Source: JACVRW01 sp963812915
GTDB taxonomy: Bacteria > Actinomycetota > Thermoleophilia > Solirubrobacterales > Thermoleophilaceae
DNA: 64,000 nucleotides
Assembly: GCA_963812915.1 (NCBI GenBank)
Contig: CAWEXB010000012.1
Span: forward strand, 1-64,000
Direction: 5' to 3'
The notes below the pieces were generated by a model. It had not been told where the DNA came from and searched no databases. It saw only the letters and a list, made by a program, of their open reading frames with translations. How positions within the stretch are numbered: the first letter of the stretch is position 1; every line of letters begins with the position of its first letter. This document shows, in pieces, positions 17,080 through 25,644 of the stretch. Position numbers and translations under genes: made by a program.

Positions 17080-19311
17080 ATGATTCTCGGGAAGGACTCG
17101 TACGAGGCGATCGTCGTCGGCAGCGGGTTCGGCGGAGCGGTGGCCGCGTGTCGCCTCGCCCAAGCCGGGGTCGACGTAGGCGTGCTCGAGCGGGGCCGGC
17201 GTTTCCCGCTCGGCGGCTTTCCACGCCCCACGGTGCGCGCCGACCTGCTGCACTGGCACTACGGCGGGCCGTACGACATCCGGCCGTTCAACGACGTGCT
17301 CATCGTTCAGGGTGCGGGTTATGGCGGCGGGTCGCTGATCTACGCCAACGTGCAGATACGCCCGCCTGCGGACGTGTTCGACACGGGCTGGCCGGTCGGA
17401 TACTCGCGCGCCTCCCTGGACGCCTATTACGACTTGGTCGCGTACATGCTCGACATCGAGCCGGTGGCCAAGGATCCCGGCACCGAGCAGTTGCCGTCGA
17501 AGACGCGTCAGATGGAGGCGGCGGTGAGCCGCCTCGGCCGGGAGGCGCAGTCATTCCGTCCCAACCTCGCCGTGCGCTTCGAGGGGGCGGGGGAGGCTCC
17601 GGCGCCGAACAAGTTCGGCGCACTGCAGTCGGGCTGCCTGCACTGTGGCGACTGCGACATCGGCTGCAACATCGGCGCGAAGAACACGCTCGACTTCAAC
17701 TACCTGCACATTGCCGAGCAGCATGGGGCCGACGTGGCCACCGAGGCGGAGGTGACCTGGCTCGCGCCCGAGGACGGTCGATTCCAGCTTCGCTACCGCG
17801 ACCACGCCGAGGGCGGCGCAGACGCGACGGTGTCGGCGGACCAGGTGATCCTATGCCTGGGATCCGTCAACAGCACCGAGTTCCTGCTGCGCTGCCGCGA
17901 CCAGCACCGGACGCTGCCGCGACTCTCGGCCAAGCTGGGCCGCGGCTACTCCGCGAACGGCGACTTCCTCGCTCTCGGCCTGAACCCGTCGGAGCCGTTC
18001 GGGGCCACACACGGCCCGACGATCACCACGGCATGCGTGCACGACCGCGAACAGGACGGCCGTCGCTTCCGGCTCATCGTCGAGGACGGCGGCTACTCGA
18101 CCCGGCTCGCCCGGCTCCTGCCGTTCACCCACCCCGCCCGTGTGGCCCGGATCGGGCGAAACGAACTGCGGTACGAGCGCCACCCGATCACCTCACTGCT
18201 ACAGGAGGAGGGCGACACGACAGTGGTCCTGCTGGTAATGGGCAACGACAGCTCGGACGGGACCATCGAGCTGGCCGGCCCCCATCATCGCCTCCGCGTG
18301 CGCTGGGACACTCCCTCGAACCTGACGCTCTACTCCACCGAAACGGCCGCGTGTCGTGAGCTGATCGCCGAGCTCGGGGGCCGTCTCGAGCTGCTGCAGA
18401 ACTGGAGCGTGCTCGGCCAGCCCTCCGCTCCTCACAACCTCGGCGGTTGCCATATGGGCTCGAGCCCCGCCAACGGCGTGGTGGATGCAGACGGGCGGGT
18501 GTTCGACTACCCGGGCCTGCACGTGCTGGACGGGGCCGTCGTCCCCGGCGCCGTCGGGGTAAACCCGTCGCATACGATCGCCGCCGTGGCCGAGCGTTGC
18601 ATAGAAGCGACGATCAGGCGTATGCCCGGGAAGGGGCGCTGGCGGGCGCCGGAGATGGCGGACGCGCCGCGGATCGCCCCGCCGGAGGACCGCGTCTCGA
18701 TCCCCGCCTCGGGCACGGCGGCTCCGGCCGCGGCCGGGGGCGGCATTCGCTGGCGAGAGACGATGAGCGGCACGGTCACGCTCGATGGATCGGAGCGCGC
18801 GGCCGCGTTCACCGTGACGATCTCGGTCCCCGACCTGCCGGCCTTCGTCGCCAAGCCCTCGCACGCCGGCAATGCCGCCGGCACCGTTGAGGTCGCGGGG
18901 CTCACGGGTGAGGGCGGCGCGCCGGTCGAGGGGGGCTCCTTCCACCTGTTCCTCGCCGGACGCGACGCCTTGACACGGGAGATGACGTACACGCTGCCGT
19001 TCCACGACGCGGCCGGGCGCGATTGGACGCTGAGGGGCGTCAAGGACGTGGGCGGCCGCCGCGTGCTCGACTTCTGGCACGCGACCACGAGGCTCAGGGT
19101 CCGGCTGGAGCCCGGCGACGCAGCGTCGCCGGCTGGCTCGGGGCGACTGCGGCTCGGCATCGGCGAGGTAGCACGGCTGGTCGCGTCGATGCGGCCCGTC
19201 GGCCCGGGGCGCCCTCTCGATCTGCCAGTCATTGCGTGGCGCTTCGTGCGCTTCTTCGGCGGGACGCTCGCGCGCCTGTACATCGCCGGACGAAAGGAAC
19301 AGCGAGCGTGA
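17080..19311 (+). CDS. GMC oxidoreductase (cholesterol-oxidase-like) with C-terminal accessory domain
   Basis: A 743-residue two-part protein. Residues 1-530 form the flavoenzyme: an FAD dinucleotide fold (AIVVGSGFGGAVAACRLAQA), QGAGYGGGSLIYANVQIRPP, a Cys-rich GCLHCGDCDIGCNIGAKNTL near 185, and the C-terminal PHNLGGCHMGSSPANGVVDA with GVNPSHTIAAVAER, whose His is the usual catalytic base region. Residues about 560-735 form a separate beta-rich domain (MSGTVTLDGSERAAAFTVTI; GSFHLFLAGRDALTREMTYT; RDWTLRGVKDVGG). The same domain ends the patatin protein at 20078. The enzyme probably oxidises a sterol or other bulky alcohol. No signal peptide is seen. Confidence 0.85.
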   Translation: MILGKDSYEAIVVGSGFGGAVAACRLAQAGVDVGVLERGRRFPLGGFPRPTVRADLLHWHYGGPYDIRPFNDVLIVQGAGYGGGSLIYANVQIRPPADVFDTGWPVGYSRASLDAYYDLVAYMLDIEPVAKDPGTEQLPSKTRQMEAAVSRLGREAQSFRPNLAVRFEGAGEAPAPNKFGALQSGCLHCGDCDIGCNIGAKNTLDFNYLHIAEQHGADVATEAEVTWLAPEDGRFQLRYRDHAEGGADATVSADQVILCLGSVNSTEFLLRCRDQHRTLPRLSAKLGRGYSANGDFLALGLNPSEPFGATHGPTITTACVHDREQDGRRFRLIVEDGGYSTRLARLLPFTHPARVARIGRNELRYERHPITSLLQEEGDTTVVLLVMGNDSSDGTIELAGPHHRLRVRWDTPSNLTLYSTETAACRELIAELGGRLELLQNWSVLGQPSAPHNLGGCHMGSSPANGVVDADGRVFDYPGLHVLDGAVVPGAVGVNPSHTIAAVAERCIEATIRRMPGKGRWRAPEMADAPRIAPPEDRVSIPASGTAAPAAAGGGIRWRETMSGTVTLDGSERAAAFTVTISVPDLPAFVAKPSHAGNAAGTVEVAGLTGEGGAPVEGGSFHLFLAGRDALTREMTYTLPFHDAAGRDWTLRGVKDVGGRRVLDFWHATTRLRVRLEPGDAASPAGSGRLRLGIGEVARLVASMRPVGPGRPLDLPVIAWRFVRFFGGTLARLYIAGRKEQRA

Positions 19312-19394
19312 GCGTGCTTCGATCGAGCCCCGTGGTCGGCTTCCAGGCGAGACGCAGCTTGACTGAATCCGCGAGCTGCCAGATCAAGCGGCCG

Positions 19395-19690
19395 CCCCAG
19401 TGGCCGATTGCGAGCGGCTCGCCGAGGAGCGTCAGGCCCGGCGACCGTTGCCGCCGCAGCGCTTTGACTCCGCCTGCGTGCGTGAGTCGCGCGTCCGGCT
19501 AGATCCCTACCTGCGCTACCGCGGCGCGTTTTACCCTGTGCCGATGGCGCTCGTTCATCAGCGCGTTCTGTTGCGCGCAGACCGCCACCGCGTCTGGATC
19601 TGTCACAGCGAAGTGGAGGTCGCCAGCTACTCGCGCAGCTACGAGCGTGGAAGCTTGCACCCCCACTCCCCGGCTGCGCCCATTGCCGCC
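19395..19690 (+). pseudogene. IS21-family transposase (IstA), C-terminal fragment
   Basis: The plus frame includes CERLAEERQARRPLPPQRFD, then RVRLDPYLRYRGAFYPVPMA, LVHQRVLLRADRHRVWICHS and EVEVASYSRSYERGS. This is the C-terminal beta-barrel domain of IS21-type transposases, which reads RLDPYLRY-x-YRVP and HR-x-EVA-x-H/Y-x-RSYERG in intact copies. The DDE catalytic core and the IstB ATPase partner are both absent. The remnant sits between the GMC gene and the patatin cluster, which suggests that an insertion and deletion reshaped this locus. Confidence 0.6.
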
Positions 19691-19899
19691 GCCCGCGCAG
19701 CTCTCGGGGGCGATTCCGGTGCCTTAGGTTCGCGACAGCCGTCGAGTCTGAGTAACGTGGCCGGCGCTTCTAAGACTCCCGGCTGGTTGGCAGACTTGGC
19801 CGGTTCTCCTCACTCCTCCCTATGTCGATCCGCGCGCACTCAGCCGCGCCAGCCGTGTGCGGCCAACTCTCGGCCTCAGCCCCGAGGCTTTGCGGCGCC

Positions 19900-20065
19900 G
19901 GATTCGATTGCCAGCGGCTGGGTCGAGACCAACTGTGTAGTTCGCGCTGCCTGTCTGCTGGCAGGGGTTGGACGTGGCCACAATTCGGCGTCGGCAAACA
20001 GGTTCCACAGCCGCTCGACCGGCAGCACGACCTCCGTCAGCCCTCGACGCGCGTCTCCAGGTCGT
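19900..20065 (-). pseudogene. SRPBCC-like protein, N-terminal fragment
   Basis: Just downstream of the patatin stop the minus strand reads MSIGGDDLETRVEG and, after a one-base shift, TEVVLPVERLWNLFADAELW. This is the first strand and helix of START/SRPBCC proteins, where V-x-V-P-V-x-R-x-W-x-x-x-x-D-x-x-x-W is typical. After about 50 codons the match is lost toward the IS21 debris. It is short, so the call is tentative. Confidence 0.35.
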
Positions 20066-20077
20066 CACCCCCGATGC

Positions 20078-21595
20078 TCATCCCGCTGCCCGGACGGCGC
20101 GGGTGCCGTACACCTTGATGAGATCGCCGGCGAACGCCCAGCCGAAGCGCATCAACGCGCGGACGCCTCCAAGCGGGCCGGGCCCACTACCCTCGAACGT
20201 CGTGAGCTGGCGCGCGAACGCGAGCGGCGAAATTCGCAGAATGCCGGCCCCTACGATGCCGGCGTCGTCGCCCTCGTCGGCGTGACCCCCGAGCAGGCGA
20301 ACGTAGAGCGTCGTCGTGTCGGTCCAGACGTCGGCCCCGGGATCGTCTCGGATGTGCTTGACGCCGGCGAGCGTGAGCTTGCGTCCGACAGAGTCCCGGA
20401 AGAACAGCCGGTAGCGCATCTCCTTGTTGCGTGGGTCGCCGACGTTCACGAAGAGGTTGAAGGTGCCCTGCTCGACTGGCAGCCGGCCGCCGAGCTGTGG
20501 AGCCTCAACCCACCCCCACGCCGGAGCCTCATGGCTGGGGTCTTTGAGCATATGGTCGACATCTTCGATGTCGATGGTGAGGTGAAACTTGAAGCGGGAG
20601 CCGTCCGCGCGCCCGCGGTGGTAGCCGCGGTCGGGGTCCTCCTCCCCGGGCGCCACTGCACCCGCCATCTCCTCGGTGAAAGCTACGGAGGAGGTATCGG
20701 CCCACCGTACGTCTTCCGCCGCGCGCAGCGGGATGCCAATCTGGCGGCACCAGTCGCGCCCGGCCTTCACGCCGAGCTCGACCGCCCGCTGGAACGGCGC
20801 ACGCGAGACGTTGAGGATGTAGTGCAGCGGGATCTCGGCGTAGAGAGTGCGGACGGTTATAGGGCGGTCGTATTCCCCGTGGCCACCCGCGGCGAGCGCG
20901 CAGTTGCTGGCCTCGATGCGCTCGAGGGTCCGCTTGAAGTGGCCATAGGCCGCGGTCTCGATGGTCTGGAAGTACTGGTTGACGAAGCCCCGCCGCCACC
21001 GGCCCCGCCGCGACACCGTCCAGATGACCCAGAGCTCGTCCGCCCCTCGGTGGATCGCCTCCTCGAGGTTCGCGTCGGTGATGTACACCGGATCGATCAG
21101 GACTTCGCCTCGCTGACGCACGGGCGGGAACCACATCGGCAGCGAGACACAGGCGAGCAGTAGGTCGGGCGTCATGTCGGCGGGCTCAACCACGATGAGC
21201 TCATGGCGCGTGAAGTCGTAGATGTTGAAGGTCGCGTCCAGCGTCGACTCCCGGATCGCATTGAAGTCGAGTCCCCAGTCCGGGAACACGCGGTCGCGGA
21301 GGTGCTCGAGGCGCCCGATCGACTCCCCGAGTAGGAAACCGGGATTCGGCTGGACAATTCGGAGCGGGCGGAAGCGCCGCCAGTTGTCGGCGATCCGTCG
21401 GCCACTCAGACCTTGGCAGAGCATCGCGAGGTTGAACGAGCCGCCGCTGGCGCCATCCACGTGGTCAAATTCGAGGCCTTCGGCCTCGTCTAGGAGCACC
21501 TGCACCACGCCGGCTTGAAAGGCGACCTTGACGCCGCCGCCGGCGAGAATCAACGACCGACGAGGACGCCGCTCGACTATGTTCGGCTCAGCCAT
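20078..21595 (-). CDS. Patatin-like phospholipase with C-terminal accessory domain
   Basis: A 505-residue protein. Residues 10-230 are a patatin domain: oxyanion loop RSLILAGGGVKVAFQAGV, nucleophile elbow VDGASGGSFNLAML (GASGG) and a later VYITDANLEEAI where Asp would complete the Ser-Asp dyad (DA instead of the usual DG). Residues about 330-490 hold the same beta-rich domain as the GMC protein at 17080 (FKFHLTIDIEDVDHMLKDPS; GTFNLFVNVGDPRNKEMRYR; KLTLAGVKHIRDDPGADVWT). It should hydrolyse acyl ester bonds of lipids. The start at 21595 overlaps the stop of the GMC fragment at 21588, so the two are translationally coupled. The sharing of a domain with a GMC oxidase suggests a common lipid or sterol-ester substrate. 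Confidence 0.85.
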   Translation of the reverse strand: MAEPNIVERRPRRSLILAGGGVKVAFQAGVVQVLLDEAEGLEFDHVDGASGGSFNLAMLCQGLSGRRIADNWRRFRPLRIVQPNPGFLLGESIGRLEHLRDRVFPDWGLDFNAIRESTLDATFNIYDFTRHELIVVEPADMTPDLLLACVSLPMWFPPVRQRGEVLIDPVYITDANLEEAIHRGADELWVIWTVSRRGRWRRGFVNQYFQTIETAAYGHFKRTLERIEASNCALAAGGHGEYDRPITVRTLYAEIPLHYILNVSRAPFQRAVELGVKAGRDWCRQIGIPLRAAEDVRWADTSSVAFTEEMAGAVAPGEEDPDRGYHRGRADGSRFKFHLTIDIEDVDHMLKDPSHEAPAWGWVEAPQLGGRLPVEQGTFNLFVNVGDPRNKEMRYRLFFRDSVGRKLTLAGVKHIRDDPGADVWTDTTTLYVRLLGGHADEGDDAGIVGAGILRISPLAFARQLTTFEGSGPGPLGGVRALMRFGWAFAGDLIKVYGTRAVRAAG

Positions 21596-21840
21596 CGCCG
21601 ACCACCTCTTCGCGAACGATCCGATCGGCGCAGCGCTCGGCGAACGCCGCGATAGTGAGCGCGGGGTTCGGTCCGACTGATCCCGGCATGACTGAGCCGT
21701 CGCTTACGTAGAGGTCTGGGTAACCGAAGACCCGTCCGTAGGGGTCGACGACGCCTTCATGTGGGTCGCGGCCCATGGGGCAGCCGCCCAGAGGATGCAC
21801 GGTCATGAGCCGCTCGGCCCGGTTGTACCCTGTTTCCCTC
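21588..21840 (-). pseudogene. GMC oxidoreductase, C-terminal fragment
   Basis: The minus frame reads RAERLMTVHPLGGCPMGRDP, then HEGVVDPYGRVFGYPDLYVS, DGSVMPGSVGPNPALTIAAF and AERCADRIVREE. This is the last 80 residues of a GMC/cholesterol-oxidase protein, with the HPLGGC block and the NPALTI block that contain the catalytic His and Asn region. The rest of the enzyme (FAD domain) is missing. At about 21840 it abuts the end of the SRPBCC gene. It was probably a full oxidase in one operon with the patatin. Confidence 0.7.
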
Positions 21841-22321
21841 CGCCACACAAGTCACGCTGCTGAGAAATGTCAGCTAAACCGTCGAGCCAGCGCTGATGGT
21901 AATAAGCCATTACCGGCCGCACTAAGCGGTGCAGCAGTCTTGGCAGAGTCCCCTGGACAGTCTCCTCTGTAATGATGCGGCAGCCATCACGTCCTGGCAC
22001 AATCACCCAACCATGATGTCCTCGTGCACCTATCCCCCGCCACGTCCACGCCAGACGGGCGGGTGGCTGGCATTCAGTAACAACACTCGTGACCACCGTG
22101 CCGAAGGTGACCCAGCGGAACCGGCTTCCAACCTCAAGGTTAGGCCACGGCCCAGAAAGGTGGCGGATGAAGCGGGCATTCGCATAGTACCTTGGCCAGC
22201 ACTCGGGGCGCGCCAGCCACACCCACACTTCCCCTGGACTCGCAACAACAGTGCGCGTGTTCACGACGTAGACCGAAGCCTCCGCTGGCGCATAGCCATC
22301 TGGCCAGAGTACTTGGCTCAT
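21803..22321 (-). CDS. SRPBCC family protein (polyketide cyclase/START-like)
   Basis: A 172-residue frame. YVVNTRTVVASPGEVWVWLA is the first strand and helix. RPECWPRYYANARFIRHLSG, GSRFRWVTFGTVVTSVVTEC, LAWTWRGIGARGHHGWVIVP and CRIITEETVQGTLPRLLHRL follow the helix-grip order, with the last helix VRPVMAYYHQRWLDGLADIS. The family binds hydrophobic ligands. The 20 residues after DISQQ have no similarity and overlap the GMC fragment, so the junction there may be a deletion point. Its position next to GMC and patatin pieces fits a lipid-handling cluster. Confidence 0.72.
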   Translation of the reverse strand: MSQVLWPDGYAPAEASVYVVNTRTVVASPGEVWVWLARPECWPRYYANARFIRHLSGPWPNLEVGSRFRWVTFGTVVTSVVTECQPPARLAWTWRGIGARGHHGWVIVPGRDGCRIITEETVQGTLPRLLHRLVRPVMAYYHQRWLDGLADISQQRDLCGGGKQGTTGPSGS

Positions 22322-22487
22322 CGGGGCTGCCCACTATCCAATGGCCGAGCGTGCCCGATTGCTGAAGTCACAGGCTCGCCGCGCGCCGACCGTCAGTCAC
22401 GCCAATTCGATTCGGCGCCGGTACCGTAGAAATCATCTGATTGCCAGCGACCTAACTGACATGGCCGCCGCCATTTCTGATGCTGCG

Positions 22488-22698
22488 TCATTGCGCCTGC
22501 GACACGCGAGGCGATCCGACGTCGGCGTTTGGCTGCGACATTATGCGTGGTAACTGCCTACGCGAGGAGACGTTCAGCTTCCGGTACGTTTGGCCAAGGT
22601 GCCACTCGACCGTCTTTGGTGTCACGAACAGCGCTTGTGCAATGTCGCGATTAGTTAGACCGCTAGCGGCCATTTGAGCGACTCTGCGCTCGCTGCGC
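22488..22698 (-). pseudogene. LuxR-type HTH fragment fused to truncated arsM
   Basis: The minus frame reads RSERRVAQMAASGLTNRDIA, QALFVTPKTVEWHLGQTYRK and LNVSSRRQLPRIMSQ. This is a complete LuxR/GerE helix-turn-helix (TNRDIAQALFVTPKTVEWHL) from the C-terminus of a NarL-type response regulator or LuxR regulator. It has no receiver or ligand domain. It follows directly and in frame after the NLAADK of the methyltransferase, so the two are one open frame at present. This looks like a deletion fusion. Confidence 0.6.
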
Positions 22699-23358
22699 TT
22701 GTCGGCGGCAAGGTTGATTACGCAGTTGGAGATCACCACGTCCACGGAGGCGTCCGGCAGCGGGATGTCCTCCATGTAGCCCTTGATGAATTCGAGCGTT
22801 CTCGGTGCCGGCTTCGCTGGCGTTGGTGCGAGCGAGGTCGAGCATCTCGTCGGTCATGTCGAGCCCGATCGCCTCGCCCGTCGGCCCGACCCTCTGGGCG
22901 GAGATCAACACGTCGGCGCCGGCGCCGGAGCCGAGGTCGAGCACGGTCTCGCCATCGTGCAGGTCGGCGACCGCGGTCGGCACGCCGCAGCCGAGCGACG
23001 CCTCCACCGCGGGTTTGAGGGCTGGGTCGTCCGCGTCGTCGTAGAGGGTGGCTCCGAAGACCTCGTTGCCGTGTTTGTCGGTTGAAGTGATGTCCGGCCC
23101 GCAGCCAGCGATCGCGTCCGGTGCTCCGCAGCAGCCAGATTGGGTGCTCTCGGCCACGGCAGTCGCCGCGGCGGCGTAGCGGGCGCGGACGGTCTCGCGG
23201 ATGTCCGCCTCGACGCTCTGCCCGGCGGCGCAGCCGCAGCTGCCGCCGGCGGCGCTGGTCTCACAGCACGCACCATTGTCCGCGGGCTCACAGCAGGTGG
23301 CCCGCTCGACGCGCGCGCAACAGGAGGACGAGGTCTCAGGGGTGCTCAGTTCAGCCAT
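22699..23358 (-). pseudogene. arsM: Arsenite methyltransferase ArsM, 3'-truncated
   Basis: From 23358 the protein begins MAELSTPETSSSCCARVERA, with Cys-rich pieces (CCEPADNGACCETSAAGGSC). It continues with DIRETVRARYAAAATAVAES, DAIAGCGPDITSTDKHGNEV, LYDDADDPALKPAVEASLGC and the SAM site GETVLDLGSGAGADVLISAQ. The frame changes near 22795, then MEDIPLPDASVDVVISNCVI and NLAADK follow. This is the ArsM layout up to the post-SAM acidic loop. The last third, with the second arsenic-binding Cys pair, is missing and replaced by a LuxR HTH. It would have methylated As(III). It overlaps the end of arsR by 13 bases, so it is coupled to it. Confidence 0.7.
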
Positions 23359-23693
23359 GCGGTCAGCTCCTCGAGGGCGTCGGAGGGGACGGAGTAGTCG
23401 GCCCACTTGTGGCGGCGCTCGACCGCCACCAGCCCGGCGTCGACGAGCTTTGCGAGGTGATGGGACAGCGTTGACTGCGGGATCTCGAACAGCGGCACCA
23501 GCTCGCACTGGCAGACGGGCACCTCGCTGCGGCGCAGCACGTCGAGGATATTCACGCGCAGCGGCTCGGACAGCGCCTTAGCCACGGCGGCGATCCGGCC
23601 GGCGTCAAGGCCCGGATCGAGCCCGACCGCCGGCGCGCAACACGATGAGGCGGCCGGGCCGGGAAGGATGGGAAGGGAGGTGCTCATATCCAA
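23346..23693 (-). CDS. arsR: ArsR-family arsenic-responsive repressor
   Basis: A 115-residue winged-helix protein. The core reads DAGRIAAVAKALSEPLRVNI, then LDVLRRSEVPVCQCELVPLF, EIPQSTLSHHLAKLVDAGLV and AVERRHKWADYSVPSDALEE. VCQC within the helix before the HTH is the As(III)-binding Cys pair of typical ArsR sensors; SSCCAP near residue 18 may add a further Cys ligand. It should repress its own operon and release DNA when arsenite binds. It is the first gene of the arsR-arsM unit and is divergent from the UbiB-like gene at 23805, so the operator should lie in 23694-23804. Confidence 0.88.
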   Translation of the reverse strand: MDMSTSLPILPGPAASSCCAPAVGLDPGLDAGRIAAVAKALSEPLRVNILDVLRRSEVPVCQCELVPLFEIPQSTLSHHLAKLVDAGLVAVERRHKWADYSVPSDALEELTAWLN

Positions 23694-23804
23694 ACAAGTC
23701 GATCTGAGGCGAGAGAGCGTAGCGAACCCGCCGGGTCAGATCAACATGAGTGGATACGCGGAGTCTCTGGCCGAGGGCGATCCCAGGAGTAGTGTGATTC
23801 TGCG

Positions 23805-25472
23805 ATGCCCACGCCTCACGCGCCTAGCCGAACGCTGCTCAGGCATCGCTCCCGTGTGGAGGAGATCCTGGCCGTCTTCGGTCGGTACGGCATTGCCCAC
23901 ATGATCGACGGAACGGTTCGCACGCGGTTGGCGGACTTCCTGCCGTCAGCTCTCCAGCAGCCGGGCGAGCCGATGACCGACGGTGAGCGGCTGCGGGAAG
24001 CGCTCTCTCGACTCGGGCCGACGTTCATCAAGATCGGCCAGGTCTTGAGCACCCGGATCGACCTGGTCGGTCCGGATGTGGCGGCCGATCTCAGGTCGTT
24101 GCAGACCGCGTGTCCCGCCGACTCTGAAGACGCCGTGCGCGCCACCGTCGAGGGCGACCTCGGCATGCCGGTCGAGCAGGCGTTCGCGACATTCGACTTC
24201 CGCCCGCTGGCATCGGCGTCGGTCGCGCAGGCGCATCCGGCCGTGTTGCACGATGGCACCGAGGTGATCGTGAAGGTCCAGCACGCCGACATCTACGGCA
24301 CGGTGGCGGCGGACTTCGACATCCTCGACGCGCTCGCTGTCGTCGTGCAGGAGCAGGATGAATCGATGGCGCTCTACCGTCCGCGCGGCGTGATCCAGCA
24401 GCTGCGACGGACGGTGCTCGCGGAACTCGACCTCGTGCGTGAGGCCCATACGCTCGCGCGGGCGCGTGCGAACTTTGATGCCGAGGAAGACGTGATCATC
24501 CCGAAGCCGTATACGGAGCTGTCCGGGCCGCGGGTGCTCACGATGTCACGGCTCCACGGTCAGTCGCTCTCGGTCGTGGCGAACGACGACTCCATCGACC
24601 GGCACGCGTTCGGGTTGCGAGCGGCGCGGATCTTTCTGGACATGATCTTCCGCGACGGCCTATTCCATGCCGATCCGCACCCCGGCAACATCCTGGTCGT
24701 TGCGACCGCCGAGGGCCTGCGCTACGGGATTCTTGATTGGGGCGAGGTCGGGCGCATCGACCAGGCTCTCGAGGACCAGCTTGGCGCTTTCATCCTCGCG
24801 GCGGCGATGGGCGACCGCGGCGACGTCGCGGACGGGTTGCTCGACATCGTCACCGCGCCGCCGCAGCTGGACCTCGACGCGTTTCGGCTCGACCTGTCGG
24901 ACTGGCTCGACACACACGGCTCGTCGGGGATTGAGAACCTGGACGTGGCGGCCGCGGTCTCGGACGTCACGCGCATCGTGCGCGAGCATCGGCTGCGGAT
25001 GCCACCTGACGTCGCGATGCTCGGAAAGACGCTGATCCAGCTCCAGGGCAACTTGTCGCTCGCCGGCGCTGAGCTGCGTATCCAAGAAGCGATCGAGGGC
25101 TACACCGACCAGCTCGTGAAGAAGCGCGTCTCGCCGGAGCGGATGCTGCGCCGCGCCCGCCGAACCGGACACGACTGGGACCGGCTGCTCCAGCAGGCGC
25201 CGCGCGACATCGCCGCGATCCTAGAGGCGGTGCGGAGCGGCGACCTCGACGTACCGGTGCGTCTCGACATGCTCGACCGCAGCGTCAACCGCCTCGTCTA
25301 CGGGATCCTCGCGGCGGCCCTGTTCTCGGGCGCCTCGAACCTCTGGGCGCGCGGCACACCGCCACTGACCAAACGAGGGATGTCGATTCCTGGAGCCGCC
25401 GGCACCGTCGCCTCGGCGGTGTTGGCAGTGCGGGCTCTCCATGCCATTCGGCGCAGCGGCGGCGTGAACTGA
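23805..25472 (+). CDS. ABC1/UbiB-family atypical kinase
   Basis: A 555-residue protein of the UbiB/AarF/COQ8 family. It has the KxGQ-type LGPTFIKIGQVLSTRIDLV, the Ala-rich P-loop substitute PLASASVAQAHPAVL, the ATP Lys in EVIVKVQHADIY, the catalytic loop GLFHADPHPGNILVV and the metal-binding ILDWGEVGRI (DWG for DFG). Two C-terminal hydrophobic segments near residues 500-545 suggest membrane attachment. Family members support quinone or isoprenoid lipid metabolism through ATPase-like activity. There are no ubiquinone or menaquinone biosynthesis genes beside it. It is complete and free of frame breaks. Confidence 0.85.
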   Translation: MPTPHAPSRTLLRHRSRVEEILAVFGRYGIAHMIDGTVRTRLADFLPSALQQPGEPMTDGERLREALSRLGPTFIKIGQVLSTRIDLVGPDVAADLRSLQTACPADSEDAVRATVEGDLGMPVEQAFATFDFRPLASASVAQAHPAVLHDGTEVIVKVQHADIYGTVAADFDILDALAVVVQEQDESMALYRPRGVIQQLRRTVLAELDLVREAHTLARARANFDAEEDVIIPKPYTELSGPRVLTMSRLHGQSLSVVANDDSIDRHAFGLRAARIFLDMIFRDGLFHADPHPGNILVVATAEGLRYGILDWGEVGRIDQALEDQLGAFILAAAMGDRGDVADGLLDIVTAPPQLDLDAFRLDLSDWLDTHGSSGIENLDVAAAVSDVTRIVREHRLRMPPDVAMLGKTLIQLQGNLSLAGAELRIQEAIEGYTDQLVKKRVSPERMLRRARRTGHDWDRLLQQAPRDIAAILEAVRSGDLDVPVRLDMLDRSVNRLVYGILAAALFSGASNLWARGTPPLTKRGMSIPGAAGTVASAVLAVRALHAIRRSGGVN

Positions 25473-25644
25473 CCACGCCATTCCGCGGCTTCACGAATGA
25501 TCGATGCCGAAGCCACGCCGTATGGCGCACACCAGCCGCCGACGATGCCGGTCCCCAGCGTCATCGGCCCCGACTCCGAGACCGCCCGGCAGGCGGCGGC
25601 GGCGGTGGCGTAGCAGGACGCATGTGGAACTTCAGCGAGCTCTT

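Noticed and set aside
19400..21163. Plus-strand frame of 587 codons
   Set aside because: Only its first 90 codons match IS21 transposase. The remainder is antisense to the patatin gene.
23694..23804. A defined ArsR operator
   Set aside because: The divergent spacer should hold it, but I could not find a convincing ArsR-type inverted repeat by eye.
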